The notes under the pieces were generated by a model that was not told where the DNA came from, made no database searches, and saw only the letters and a list, made by a program, of their open reading frames with translations. From positions 4,526,001-4,590,000 of the forward strand of contig NZ_CP038026.1 in the NCBI RefSeq assembly GCF_004421005.1: a stretch of DNA of 64,000 nt, in the 5' to 3' direction. The position numbers and the translations under genes are program-made. The stretch comes from Pseudoduganella plicata (lineage in GTDB: Bacteria; Pseudomonadota; Gammaproteobacteria; Burkholderiales; Burkholderiaceae_D). Of the stretch, positions 33,331 through 41,793 are shown one piece after another (position 1 is the first letter of the stretch; each line of letters opens with the position of its first letter).

Positions 33331-34947
33331 ATGAACAAGCGCCCGACGCTGTCCCTGAAGGCCAAAGCGGCCCCGGCCAAGAAGCCCGCCACGCCGCGTC
33401 CACCGCGGCCTGCGAACAGGGCGGATGCCGCGCCGAAGGCCGACGCGGCAGCGCGCCCACCCCAGCCGCCGCGCAGCCCGGACGCGCCGTCCGCTTCACC
33501 ATGGAACAAGGATGCGATCCGCCACCACAAACCGCGTGAAGGCGTGGGGCGGCCGCCGCTGATGGGCACCGCGCCGGCGCCGCAGGGCGAACGCGGCCTG
33601 CGCCCCAGCTACCACCGCGACCTGAAACCGGCGCTGCAGACGGAATTCAAGGCCGAACTGAAGGCCGATTCGCTGGCGTTCGCGCTGCTGGGTGCCGCGA
33701 CGGCCGTTGTCCAGGTCCGCGGCGGCATGGCGCTGCCACAGGCGCTGACGGGCGTGTTCGGGACGCTTGACGCCACGCCGCAGGGCCGCGGCGCCATCCA
33801 GGACATCGCCTACCGTGCGATGCGCCAGCTGGGCCGCAGCGATGCGCTGGTGGGCGCGATGACGGAAAAGGCGCCGGAACCGCTGGCGACGGCGCTGCTG
33901 GCCTGCGCGCTGCCGCTGATGCAGCTCGACGCTGCCGGCAACGCACCGTATGAGGCGTTCACGGTGGTCGACCAGGCCGTCACCGCCGCCGGCTCGCATC
34001 CCGACACGGCACGTGCCAAAGGCATGGTCAACGCATTGCTGCGCCGTTTCCTGCGCGAGCGCGACGCGCTGCTGGCGTCGGTGGCACGCCAGCCGGTCGC
34101 GCGCTGGAACTATCCACAATGGTGGATCGACGCGGCCGTCACGGCGTATCCGCAGGACTGGCAGCGCATCCTGGCTGCCGGCGACGAAGCGCCTCCGCTG
34201 ACCCTGCGCGTCAACGCGCGTAAAAGCCCGGTGGACGACTATCTGGCCGTGCTGGCCGAAGCGGGCATCGGTGCGCGCCGCATCGGTCCCCATGCGGTGC
34301 GGCTGGACAAGCCGATGGGCGTGCACGGCATTCCCGGCTTCGATGCCGGCATCGTCTCGGTGCAGGACGCGGCCGCCCAACTGGCCGCGCCGCTGCTGGA
34401 CGTGCAGGACGGCATGCGCGTGCTCGATGCCTGCGCGGCGCCGGGCGGCAAGACGTGCCACATCCTGGAGCTGGCCGATGCGCACGTGACGGCGCTCGAT
34501 GCGGATCCGCGCCGGCTGGCACGCGTGGGCGAGAACCTGGAGCGTCTCGGCCTGTCGGCCACGCTGCAGGCGGCCGAAGCGCAAACGCGCGGCTGGTGGG
34601 ACGGCGAAGGCTACGACCGCATCCTGGCCGACGTGCCGTGCACGGCCTCCGGCATCGTGCGCCGCCATCCCGATATCCGCTGGCTGCGCCGCAAGGCCGA
34701 CACGCTCCAACTTGCAACACTTTCGGGCGAAATTCTCGACAATCTTTGGCAGATGCTGCGGCCCAATGGTAAATTGCTGTTCGTGACATGTTCGTTGTGG
34801 CCGCAGGAATCCGAGGCGCAGGCGGCCGCTTTCGCGGTGCGCAATGGCGCCACGCGACTCGATGCGCCCGGTCAGCTGCTGCCTGTGGGCGGTGCCGAAC
34901 AGGATCACGATGGTTTGTTCTACGCGCTTTTCCAGAAGGTCGCGTAA
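33331..34947 (+). CDS. rsmB: 16S rRNA (cytosine-5) methyltransferase RsmB
   Basis: A 538-residue m5C methyltransferase, target C967 of 16S rRNA in E. coli. The NusB-like domain is followed by the SAM site (VLDACAAPGGKTCHILELA). The two catalytic cysteines are Cys437 in DVPCTASG and Cys487 in VTCSLWPQ, 50 apart as in E. coli. Compared with E. coli it is about 110 residues longer at the N-terminus: a Pro/Ala/Arg-rich, probably unstructured stretch (SLKAKAAPAKKPATPRPPRP). Later in-frame starts would remove part of this. It is followed by DUF4390 and the ntrY-ntrX pair, a conserved betaproteobacterial order. Confidence 0.94.
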   Translation: MNKRPTLSLKAKAAPAKKPATPRPPRPANRADAAPKADAAARPPQPPRSPDAPSASPWNKDAIRHHKPREGVGRPPLMGTAPAPQGERGLRPSYHRDLKPALQTEFKAELKADSLAFALLGAATAVVQVRGGMALPQALTGVFGTLDATPQGRGAIQDIAYRAMRQLGRSDALVGAMTEKAPEPLATALLACALPLMQLDAAGNAPYEAFTVVDQAVTAAGSHPDTARAKGMVNALLRRFLRERDALLASVARQPVARWNYPQWWIDAAVTAYPQDWQRILAAGDEAPPLTLRVNARKSPVDDYLAVLAEAGIGARRIGPHAVRLDKPMGVHGIPGFDAGIVSVQDAAAQLAAPLLDVQDGMRVLDACAAPGGKTCHILELADAHVTALDADPRRLARVGENLERLGLSATLQAAEAQTRGWWDGEGYDRILADVPCTASGIVRRHPDIRWLRRKADTLQLATLSGEILDNLWQMLRPNGKLLFVTCSLWPQESEAQAAAFAVRNGATRLDAPGQLLPVGGAEQDHDGLFYALFQKVA

Positions 34948-35039
34948 CAGATGCGCGCAGGCGCAGCCAGTTAGCGTCCTGTATTTTTGCGCCCTGTTTA
35001 TAACCACTCGGCTCCTCAACCACTGACTATTACGCGCAC

Positions 35040-35615
35040 GTGACCTTACGATTTGTTCGACTCCTGGCATGCCAGCTGCTGCTGATGCTGGCCTGTGCGC
35101 TGCCGGGGCCGGCACGCGCCGCCGAAGAGACCGTGGAGATCACCCGGGCATACATCGAAGCGGCGGAAGAAGGCTACCGCCTGTCGGCCGCCTACTCGTT
35201 CGATCTGAATCACGGCCTGGAGGACGCGTTGCAATATGGCGTCCAGCTGTACTTCACCACCCAGATTTCCTTTACGCGGCCGCGCTGGTACTGGTTCGAC
35301 GAGAAAGCCGTCACCAACAAGCGCACCCACCGTATCTGGTACGACGTGCTGACGCGCCAGTACCATGTGACGATCCTGGGCAGCGTGTCGCAGAACTTCG
35401 CCTCCCTCGACGATGCGCTGTTCTTCATCCGGCGCCCGACGCGCTGGGTGGTGGCGCCGCGCGGCGCGCTGAAGGTCGGCGAGGTGTACAACGTCACCGT
35501 CAGCATGGGCATGGACCGAAACTATCTGCCCAAGCCGATCCAGGTGAGCGCCTTCAACAACAGCGAATGGACGCTGGCCTCGCAGAAGAAAACCTTCCAG
35601 TACAGGGCCGAGTAA
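35040..35615 (+). CDS. DUF4390 protein, secreted
   Basis: A 191-residue protein with a signal peptide (VTLRFVRLLACQLLLMLACA, cleavage near ARAAEE), starting at GTG 35040. The mature part (VEITRAYIEAAEEGYRLSAA, VQLYFTTQISFTRPRWYWFD) is typical of DUF4390, a family found almost always between rsmB and an NtrY-like kinase in betaproteobacteria. Function is unknown; its constant place suggests it may sense or signal to the kinase in the periplasm, but that is inference. The kinase gene begins at the base after its stop. Confidence 0.9.
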   Translation: MTLRFVRLLACQLLLMLACALPGPARAAEETVEITRAYIEAAEEGYRLSAAYSFDLNHGLEDALQYGVQLYFTTQISFTRPRWYWFDEKAVTNKRTHRIWYDVLTRQYHVTILGSVSQNFASLDDALFFIRRPTRWVVAPRGALKVGEVYNVTVSMGMDRNYLPKPIQVSAFNNSEWTLASQKKTFQYRAE

Positions 35616-37904
35616 GTGACCCAGGCATTGCGGTATCTGTTCGTTGTCGCGGGAGCCATCTGCAGCATCCTGCTGTTCCTGCTCGCCTCCGCCTCCGACA
35701 ACTCCGGCTTCTTCGACCGCTATTACTCCTGGCTGCTGGCGATGAACGCCACCGTGGCCTTCGCACTGCTGGCACTGGTTGCCGTCTCGCTGTTCCGGCT
35801 GTACTCACGCTACAAGAGCGGCAAGTTCGGCTCACGGCTGATGACGCGGCTCGTGATGCTGTTTGCCGCCATCGGCGTGCTGCCCGGGCTTGTCATCTTC
35901 CTCGTCTCCGTGCAGTTCGTCTCGCATTCGATCGAATCGTGGTTCAACGTGCGCGTCGAGGAAGCACTGGAGGCCGGCCTGGATCTGGGGCGCTCAGCGC
36001 TGGATGCGTCGCTGACGGAACTGCGCGCGAACGCCGAGCGCACGGCGGACGAGCTGGCCGCGCAGCCTTTCTATGCGGCGCCCGCCGAACTGGCGCGCTT
36101 CGTCAAGACGCATCCACGGGTGCAGAGCGCCATCATCGTCGATGGCGACGGCGGCCTGATCGTCTCGGCGATGGGCGAGCGCCGCATCAACCTGTCGGCC
36201 GACCTGCCCACGGCAGCCATGCTGGCCAAGGCGCAGTCCGACCCGCCGTACGCCGTGCCCGAAGGCGGCAGCGAGCTGCGCGACGAGACGGCCAATACGA
36301 CGGGCCCGCAGATGCCGGACCCGAACAACGCCCTGCGCCTGCGCGTGCTGTTGCCCATCCCCGATGCCAGCACGGGCACGCGTTTCGCGCCGCGCTACCT
36401 GCAGGTGATCCAGGCAGCATCGCCGCGCCTGGCGGCCGATGGCGAGACCCTGCGCACCGCCTACAGCGAATACAAGGAGCGCTTCGTGGCCCGGGTAGGG
36501 CTGCGGCGCATGTACATCGAGACGCTGACATTGACGTTGCTGCTGGCGGTGTTCGGCGCCATCGCCGCCGCGTTCCTGATCGCCAACGACCTGGCGCAGC
36601 CGCTGCTGCTGCTGGCAGAAGGCACGCGCGCCGTGGCCGAGGGCGACCTGTCGCCACGCCCGATCGTGGCCAGCTCGGACGAACTGGGCACGCTGACGCA
36701 AAGCTTCAATACGATGACGCGCCAGCTGTCCGAGGCGCGCACGGCCGTCGAACGCAACCGCCTGGCGCTGCAGAACGCCAAGGCCCACCTGGAATCGGTG
36801 CTGGCCAATATGTCGGCCGGCGTGATGGTGCTCGATGCGGAGTTCCGCCTCGTCACCTGCAACGATTCGGTCGAACGCATCCTGCAGAAGACGGGCGTGT
36901 CACTGGTCGGCAAACCTCTGGCCGAAGTCGACGGCATGCACGAATTCGCCGGCGCCGTCACCGCGGCCTTCTCGGCACAGAGCGCGCAGTCGGCGGCCGG
37001 GCGCAACGCGCAGCGCCTGCACTGGCAGCGCCAGCTCGAGATTTCGCGCCCGGGCGGCGGGCCGGACGAAAACGCGCTGATCCTGCTGACGCGCGGCTCG
37101 CGCCTGCCGCAGGAAGGCGGCGGCGGCTACATCGTCGTGTTCGACGACATCACCGACGTGATCTCGGCCCAGCGTTCGATCGCCTGGGGCGAGGTGGCGC
37201 GCCGGCTGGCGCACGAGATCAAGAACCCGCTCACGCCGATACAGCTGTCGGCCGAGCGGCTGCAGATGAAGCTGGAAGACAAGCTCGATAAAAAGGACGT
37301 CGAGCTTCTGAACAAGAGCACCAGCACGATCGTCAACCAGGTCAGCGCGATGAAGCGCATGGTCGACGATTTCCGCGACTATGCCCGCACGCCGCCGGCG
37401 CAGCTGCTGCCGCTGGATCTGAATGCGCTGGTCGAAGAGATTCTCCACCTGTACGTGGGAGACGAGGGCAACGACATCATCCACGCCCACCTGGCGCCGT
37501 TCCTGCCGATGGTGATGGGCGACGAGACGCAGATGCGCCAGGTGATCCACAACCTGCTGCAGAATGCGCAGGATGCCCTGGCGGACATGCCGAACCAGCC
37601 GCACGCGCCGCGCATCGACGTGGTGACGGAAGCGATTCATTACCAGAGCGCCGATGGCGGCACGCGCATTGCGGTGCGGCTGTCGATCGCGGACAATGGT
37701 CCCGGCTTTGCGCCGAAAATCCTGGCGCGTGCATTCGAACCTTACGTCACGTCGAAAGCGCGCGGCACGGGATTGGGACTGGCAATGGTGAAGAAAATCA
37801 TCGACGAGCATGGTGGGCGGATCGATATCCAGAACCATGCCGATGGAAGTGGCGCTTCGGTACTGATTTTACTGTTAAAGTTGGCACCGGTGCAGTTGGC
37901 ATAA
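35616..37904 (+). CDS. ntrY: NtrY-like sensor histidine kinase
   Basis: A 762-residue membrane kinase starting at GTG 35616 immediately after the DUF4390 stop. Three N-terminal spans (AGAICSILLFLLASA, AMNATVAFALLALVAV, RLVMLFAAIGVLPGLVIFLV) precede a periplasmic sensor region, a fourth span (LTLTLLLAVFGAIAAAFLI), a HAMP domain (LAQPLLLLAEGTRAVAEGDL), a PAS domain and the kinase core. The phosphorylated His is His533 in ARRLAHEIKNPLTPIQ; ATP-site boxes are VIHNLLQNAQDAL, DNGPGFAP and GTGLGLAMVKKI. Partner of the regulator at 38041. NtrY-NtrX systems respond to nitrogen or redox state elsewhere; the signal here is unknown. Confidence 0.92.
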   Translation: MTQALRYLFVVAGAICSILLFLLASASDNSGFFDRYYSWLLAMNATVAFALLALVAVSLFRLYSRYKSGKFGSRLMTRLVMLFAAIGVLPGLVIFLVSVQFVSHSIESWFNVRVEEALEAGLDLGRSALDASLTELRANAERTADELAAQPFYAAPAELARFVKTHPRVQSAIIVDGDGGLIVSAMGERRINLSADLPTAAMLAKAQSDPPYAVPEGGSELRDETANTTGPQMPDPNNALRLRVLLPIPDASTGTRFAPRYLQVIQAASPRLAADGETLRTAYSEYKERFVARVGLRRMYIETLTLTLLLAVFGAIAAAFLIANDLAQPLLLLAEGTRAVAEGDLSPRPIVASSDELGTLTQSFNTMTRQLSEARTAVERNRLALQNAKAHLESVLANMSAGVMVLDAEFRLVTCNDSVERILQKTGVSLVGKPLAEVDGMHEFAGAVTAAFSAQSAQSAAGRNAQRLHWQRQLEISRPGGGPDENALILLTRGSRLPQEGGGGYIVVFDDITDVISAQRSIAWGEVARRLAHEIKNPLTPIQLSAERLQMKLEDKLDKKDVELLNKSTSTIVNQVSAMKRMVDDFRDYARTPPAQLLPLDLNALVEEILHLYVGDEGNDIIHAHLAPFLPMVMGDETQMRQVIHNLLQNAQDALADMPNQPHAPRIDVVTEAIHYQSADGGTRIAVRLSIADNGPGFAPKILARAFEPYVTSKARGTGLGLAMVKKIIDEHGGRIDIQNHADGSGASVLILLLKLAPVQLA

Positions 37905-38040
37905 TATTCGGAACACTAATAAAATCATTGTCGCGAGGGCAGCAGTTTTACCTGTTTTTTTATTCCATTCCCAAAAGCATTAATGGGTGCGCAGGTGAGG
38001 CAAGCCGTCCGAAGGGCCAAGTGAGAAGAGGGCAGGGTAG

Positions 38041-38760
38041 ATGGCAAACATTCTGGTAGTAGATGATGAAATGGGCATCCGGGAACTCCTCTCGGAAATC
38101 CTGGGCGACGAGGGACATGCGGTCACGCTGGCGGAAAACGCCCAGCAGGCCCGCCAGGCCCGCGCCGCCGGTGCGCCCGACCTGGTCCTGCTCGACATCT
38201 GGATGCCGGATACGGACGGTGTCACACTGCTGAAGGAATGGCAGCGCGACGGCCTGCTGACAATGCCGGTCATTATGATGTCCGGCCATGCCACGATCGA
38301 TACGGCCGTCGAGGCCACCCGCATCGGCGCATTGAATTTCCTGGAAAAGCCGATCGCCATGCAGAAGCTGCTCAAGGCGGTGCAGGCCGGGCTGACCCGT
38401 GCCCAGGAAGTCGTGCGTGCGCCCGTGATTGCGCAACGCCCCGCGGCGCTGCCGCCGGTGGAAGAGGCGGCGCCGCCCACGTTCGGGGCCCCGCCGGCAC
38501 CGCCCCCGGGCGCGCATGGCATCGCCATGTCGCGCGGCAGCGGCGAAGGCCATACGTTCAACCTGTCGTTCGACCTGCCGCTGCGTGAAGCGCGTGACGC
38601 GTTCGAGCGCATGTATTTCGAGCACCACCTGGGCCGCGAAGGCGGCAGCATGACGCGGGTGGCCGAAAAGACGGGCCTGGAACGGACCCACCTGTACCGC
38701 AAGCTGAAGCAGTTGGGCGTCGAGCCCGGCAAGCTGGCGAAGAAGAACCAGCAGGTCTGA
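38041..38760 (+). CDS. NtrX-like response regulator lacking the AAA+ domain
   Basis: A 239-residue regulator. The receiver domain (residues 1-120) has Asp8/Asp9, the phospho-acceptor Asp52 in LVLLDIWMPDTDG, Ser/Thr in MMSGHAT and Lys in NFLEKPI. A Pro/Ala linker (residues 140-170) leads to a C-terminal Fis-type helix-turn-helix (EGGSMTRVAEKTGLERTHLYRKLKQLG). The sigma54-activating AAA+ ATPase found in NtrX and NtrC is absent, with no GAFTGA motif, so it should act as a plain DNA-binding regulator, as RegA/ActR do. It follows ntrY after 136 bases. The receiver and Fis parts look normal. Confidence 0.9.
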   Translation: MANILVVDDEMGIRELLSEILGDEGHAVTLAENAQQARQARAAGAPDLVLLDIWMPDTDGVTLLKEWQRDGLLTMPVIMMSGHATIDTAVEATRIGALNFLEKPIAMQKLLKAVQAGLTRAQEVVRAPVIAQRPAALPPVEEAAPPTFGAPPAPPPGAHGIAMSRGSGEGHTFNLSFDLPLREARDAFERMYFEHHLGREGGSMTRVAEKTGLERTHLYRKLKQLGVEPGKLAKKNQQV

Positions 38761-38771
38761 ACGCTTCCATC

Positions 38772-39170
38772 ATGACCTGCACCACCCCGGCCGCGCCGCC
38801 GCGGCCGGGGCTTCCCACCACCCTCGTCACGGGCGCGCGCGCAATCGACCGCGAGCGTGCCATCGCCGCGCTGCTGCAGCCTAGTGTCGACACGGCCGTC
38901 ATCATCGAAGGGCTGGCCGACCCGAATACGCCCCTGGCAGATGCTGAGGGCAACGCTGCAGGCCCCACGCTGCTGCGTATCGCGCCCGGTTGCCTTTGCT
39001 GCGCCGGCAATCTGGTCTTGCGTGTTACATTGAATCGTCTCTTGCGCCGCCCGCCAGCGCGACTCTTTATCAGCCTGGCCGACGCCACTCATGTGGGACA
39101 GCTGCGCGCCCTTCTGTCAGCCCAGCCCTACGACAGCCTGCTGTCCCTCTATGACGACGTCACGGCGTGA
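38772..39170 (+). CDS. CobW/G3E-like protein without a P-loop
   Basis: A 132-residue protein. It resembles the N-terminal half of COG0523/CobW GTPases: PTTLVTGARAID stands where GFLGAGKTT would be, IIEGLADP follows, and the metal-binding CxCC motif is present in IAPGCLCCAGNLVLRVTLNRLL, then RLFISLADATHVGQLRALL. The Walker A lysine and glycines are missing and the C-terminal domain is absent. It could be a GTPase-dead metal binder, or a decayed gene. It starts 11 bases after the response-regulator stop, so it may be in the same transcript. Assignment rests on the CxCC block. Confidence 0.6.
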   Translation: MTCTTPAAPPRPGLPTTLVTGARAIDRERAIAALLQPSVDTAVIIEGLADPNTPLADAEGNAAGPTLLRIAPGCLCCAGNLVLRVTLNRLLRRPPARLFISLADATHVGQLRALLSAQPYDSLLSLYDDVTA

Positions 39171-39242
39171 TGGCCTCAGGTTCTGTGCCGGATTTCTGAA
39201 GCTCTTGAAAAGAATCCGTACAGCCCCACTTCGAAACTGAAC

Positions 39243-39264
39243 GCGAAACCCAGCCCGGTTTCGC
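39243..39264 (+). terminator. Hairpin before the DUF3567 gene
   Basis: GCGAAACC (39243-39250) pairs with GGTTTCGC (39257-39264), an 8-base stem with a 6-base loop, in the 116-base gap between the CobW-like and DUF3567 genes. No T-run follows. It may end the upstream transcript or fold in the DUF3567 leader. Confidence 0.35.
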
Positions 39265-39286
39265 ACCCTGCAGAGAAGGAAGCGAT

Positions 39287-39544
39287 ATGAACCTCATTTA
39301 TAACAGCGAGCAGTACAGCGTCGTCGAATTCGGGCCAGATCGTGAACTCGAAGCCCTGCGTTTCGGCGGCTACGAAATTGTCGACAAAGGCGGCAAGCGG
39401 GAAATCTTCATCGCCGGCCAGCTGGCGCAGAACTTCCGCCGCGACGTCAACCAGCTCATCGCCAACGAGCCCACGATGGAGGAGATCGACGAGTTTCTCG
39501 GCAGTTATGACTCCCTGATGAGTCAGCCGGTGCTGCTGCATTAA
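39287..39544 (+). CDS. DUF3567 protein
   Basis: An 85-residue protein starting MNLIYNSEQYSVVEFGPDRE. The pattern (LEALRFGGYEIVDKGGKREI, then FIAGQLAQNFRRDVNQL, then EEIDEFLGSYDSLMSQP) is that of DUF3567, a small family restricted, as far as I know, to betaproteobacteria. Function is unknown; no metal or catalytic motif stands out. An AGAAGGAAG stretch just before the ATG is a good ribosome binding site. The next gene starts 99 bases downstream. It supports placing this genome in the Burkholderiales. Confidence 0.92.
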   Translation: MNLIYNSEQYSVVEFGPDRELEALRFGGYEIVDKGGKREIFIAGQLAQNFRRDVNQLIANEPTMEEIDEFLGSYDSLMSQPVLLH

Positions 39545-39643
39545 TTTGCGCAACAAACTGCCTCGCGGGGCAGGGCCGGCGTTCGCCGCGGGGGCGGCGA
39601 CCGTGATATGGTGACGGTCGGGTAGACCATTTTCACGCAGACC

Positions 39644-40414
39644 ATGTGCCAACTTCTGGGAATGAACTGCAATGTGCCGACCGACATTGTGTTCAGCTTT
39701 ACCGGCTTCGCCATGCGCGGTGGCCGCACCGATACCCACCACGATGGCTGGGGCATCGCTTTCTTCGAAGGCGCCGGCGTGCGCCATTTCGTCGACCACC
39801 AGGCCGCGGTCGATTCGCCGGTCGCCACCCTTATCAAGACTTATCCGATCAAGTCGCGCAACGTCATCGCCCATATCCGCAAGGCCACGCAGGGCGAGGT
39901 CGCGCTGGAGAACTGTCACCCGTTCGTACGCGAGCTGTGGGGGCGCTACTGGGTCTTTGCCCACAACGGCGACCTGAAAGCGTTCGACCCGGCTCTCGAT
40001 GGCGCGTTCCGCCCCGTCGGCAGCACCGACAGCGAACGCGCCTTCTGCTGGCTGCTGCAGCAATTGCGGCGCCGCTTTGGCGATACGCGGCCCGGCAGCC
40101 GTGAGCTGGCGGCCGAACTTGCCATACTGGTGCGCGACATCGCCGCCCACGGCACCTTCAATATGATGCTGTCCGACGGTACCGCCCTGTTTGCGCACTG
40201 TTCGACCAGCCTGCATTACCTCGTGCGCCAGCACCCGTTCGACACGGCCATCCTGTCCGATGAGGACGTGCGGGTCGATTTCTCCCAAGTGACGACGCCG
40301 AACGACAGGGTCGCCATCATCGTCACGCAGCCGTTGACCGCTAACGAACGCTGGACGGCTTTCCAGCCGGGCGAGCTGCTGTGCTTTGTCGACGGGCTTC
40401 CGCATGGGGCTTAG
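39644..40414 (+). CDS. Class II glutamine amidotransferase (YafJ-like)
   Basis: A 256-residue stand-alone class II amidotransferase. The catalytic cysteine is Cys2 right after the start (MCQLLGMNCN), exposed once Met is removed. RGGRTDTHHDGWGIAFFEG and NVIAHIRKATQGEVALENCHPF follow the GATase_4/YafJ pattern, with VFAHNGDLKAFD as the glutamine-binding loop. No synthase domain is attached, so the ammonia acceptor is unknown; YafJ-like proteins have no agreed role. It is intact, and lies alone between DUF3567 and the EAL-HDOD gene. Confidence 0.92.
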   Translation: MCQLLGMNCNVPTDIVFSFTGFAMRGGRTDTHHDGWGIAFFEGAGVRHFVDHQAAVDSPVATLIKTYPIKSRNVIAHIRKATQGEVALENCHPFVRELWGRYWVFAHNGDLKAFDPALDGAFRPVGSTDSERAFCWLLQQLRRRFGDTRPGSRELAAELAILVRDIAAHGTFNMMLSDGTALFAHCSTSLHYLVRQHPFDTAILSDEDVRVDFSQVTTPNDRVAIIVTQPLTANERWTAFQPGELLCFVDGLPHGA

Positions 40415-40493
40415 GGAAAATATATTTTTGCAGGGAAACTCACCGTTTTCCGTCGATTGATGTCAAAATGGCAGGATAACCAGGACGCACGCC

Positions 40494-41771
40494 ATGATTG
40501 ATCTTTCCAGTTCCGACTCTTCCCGCAATCTGCGCGTCCGCGAGTTCTATCTGGGACGCCAGCCGATCCTGGACCGCAACCAGGCGCTGGTCGGTTACGA
40601 ACTGCTGTTCCGCAACGCACCCGTCGGACCGGCGCAGATCGATACTTCGGCCCTGTCGGCCACCGCCGCCGTCATCGCGCATGCCTCGCAGCTGGGCCTG
40701 GAGCGGGTCATCGGCGAGTCGCTGGCGTTCGTCAACGTCGATGCCGATGCAATCCTGAGCGATATCTTCGGCTTCCTGCCGCGCGAGAAGACGGTGCTGG
40801 AGATTGTCGAGACGATGCAGGCGACGCCGCCCGTGCTGGCGCGCATGTCGGACCTGGCCAGCCACGGCTTCCGTTTTGCCCTGGTGGACGTGCGCGGCGA
40901 AACGGCGCAGATGCAGGCCATGCTGCCGATGATCGAATACGTCAAGATGAGCATGCGCACGACCTCGGCGGACACGCTGGCGCGCACGGTGCCGCGCCTG
41001 AAACGCGACGCCAAGAAGCTGATCGCGGAAAAGGTCGAGACGCGCCAGGAGTTTCAGGACTGCCTGGACCTGGGCTTCGACCTGTTCCAGGGATTCTATT
41101 TCGCCCGTCCCGTCATCATGAGCGGCAAGAAGCTGACGCCGTCGCAGGTGGCGCTGCTGGAGCTGATGAAGCTCGTGACGTCGGATGCCGACAATCCGGA
41201 CATCGAACGTGCCATCAAGCGCGACGTGTCGCTCGCACTGAACCTGATCCGCCTCGTCAACACGCCGGCCGTGGGCGCGCGCCAGCGCATCGATTCGCTG
41301 AGCCAGGCCGTGACGATGCTGGGCCGGCGCCAGTTGCAGCGCTGGCTGCAGATCATGCTGTACGCCGAGCCGGGCAAGCGCGCAACGAGCATGACACCGC
41401 TGCTGCTGCTGGCAACGACACGTGGCCGTCTGCTGGAACTGATGGCGCAAAAGCTGCGGCCGGCGCACCGCCACGTGGCCGATATCGCCTTCACCGTCGG
41501 CATCATGTCGTTGATGGACACGCTGTTCGGCATCCAGATGGCGGAGATCCTGACGCAGATTCCCGTCAGCGAGGAAGTATCGGATGCGCTGCTGTACCGG
41601 GCCGGCTTCTTCGGCGACCTGCTGAAACTGGCCGAATCGATCGAACGGATGGATGGCGAGGAAGTGATCATCCCCGCCCTGGCCGATCTCGCCATGTCGA
41701 CCCACGAGCTGGTCGAACTGGAGATGGCCGCGTTCGAGTGGAGCGACAGCGTGGTGCGCTACGCGGTCTGA
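40494..41771 (+). CDS. EAL and HDOD domain signalling protein
   Basis: A 425-residue protein of the YuxH type: an EAL-like domain (about residues 15-215) followed by an HDOD domain (about 225-400). The EAL signature is altered: GRQPILDRNQALVGYELLFR has ELL for EAL, and the usual DDFG stretch reads FALVDVRG, so metal-dependent cyclic-di-GMP hydrolysis is unlikely. LFQGFYFARPV keeps the end of the EAL fold. The HDOD part (ALLELMKLVTSDADNPDIER, IRLVNTPAVGARQRIDSLSQ) is complete. It probably works as a binding or scaffold protein in signalling. It converges with the nitronate monooxygenase gene. Confidence 0.9.
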   Translation: MIDLSSSDSSRNLRVREFYLGRQPILDRNQALVGYELLFRNAPVGPAQIDTSALSATAAVIAHASQLGLERVIGESLAFVNVDADAILSDIFGFLPREKTVLEIVETMQATPPVLARMSDLASHGFRFALVDVRGETAQMQAMLPMIEYVKMSMRTTSADTLARTVPRLKRDAKKLIAEKVETRQEFQDCLDLGFDLFQGFYFARPVIMSGKKLTPSQVALLELMKLVTSDADNPDIERAIKRDVSLALNLIRLVNTPAVGARQRIDSLSQAVTMLGRRQLQRWLQIMLYAEPGKRATSMTPLLLLATTRGRLLELMAQKLRPAHRHVADIAFTVGIMSLMDTLFGIQMAEILTQIPVSEEVSDALLYRAGFFGDLLKLAESIERMDGEEVIIPALADLAMSTHELVELEMAAFEWSDSVVRYAV

Positions 41772-41793
41772 TCGCGCGGCGCCTCCACTGCCT

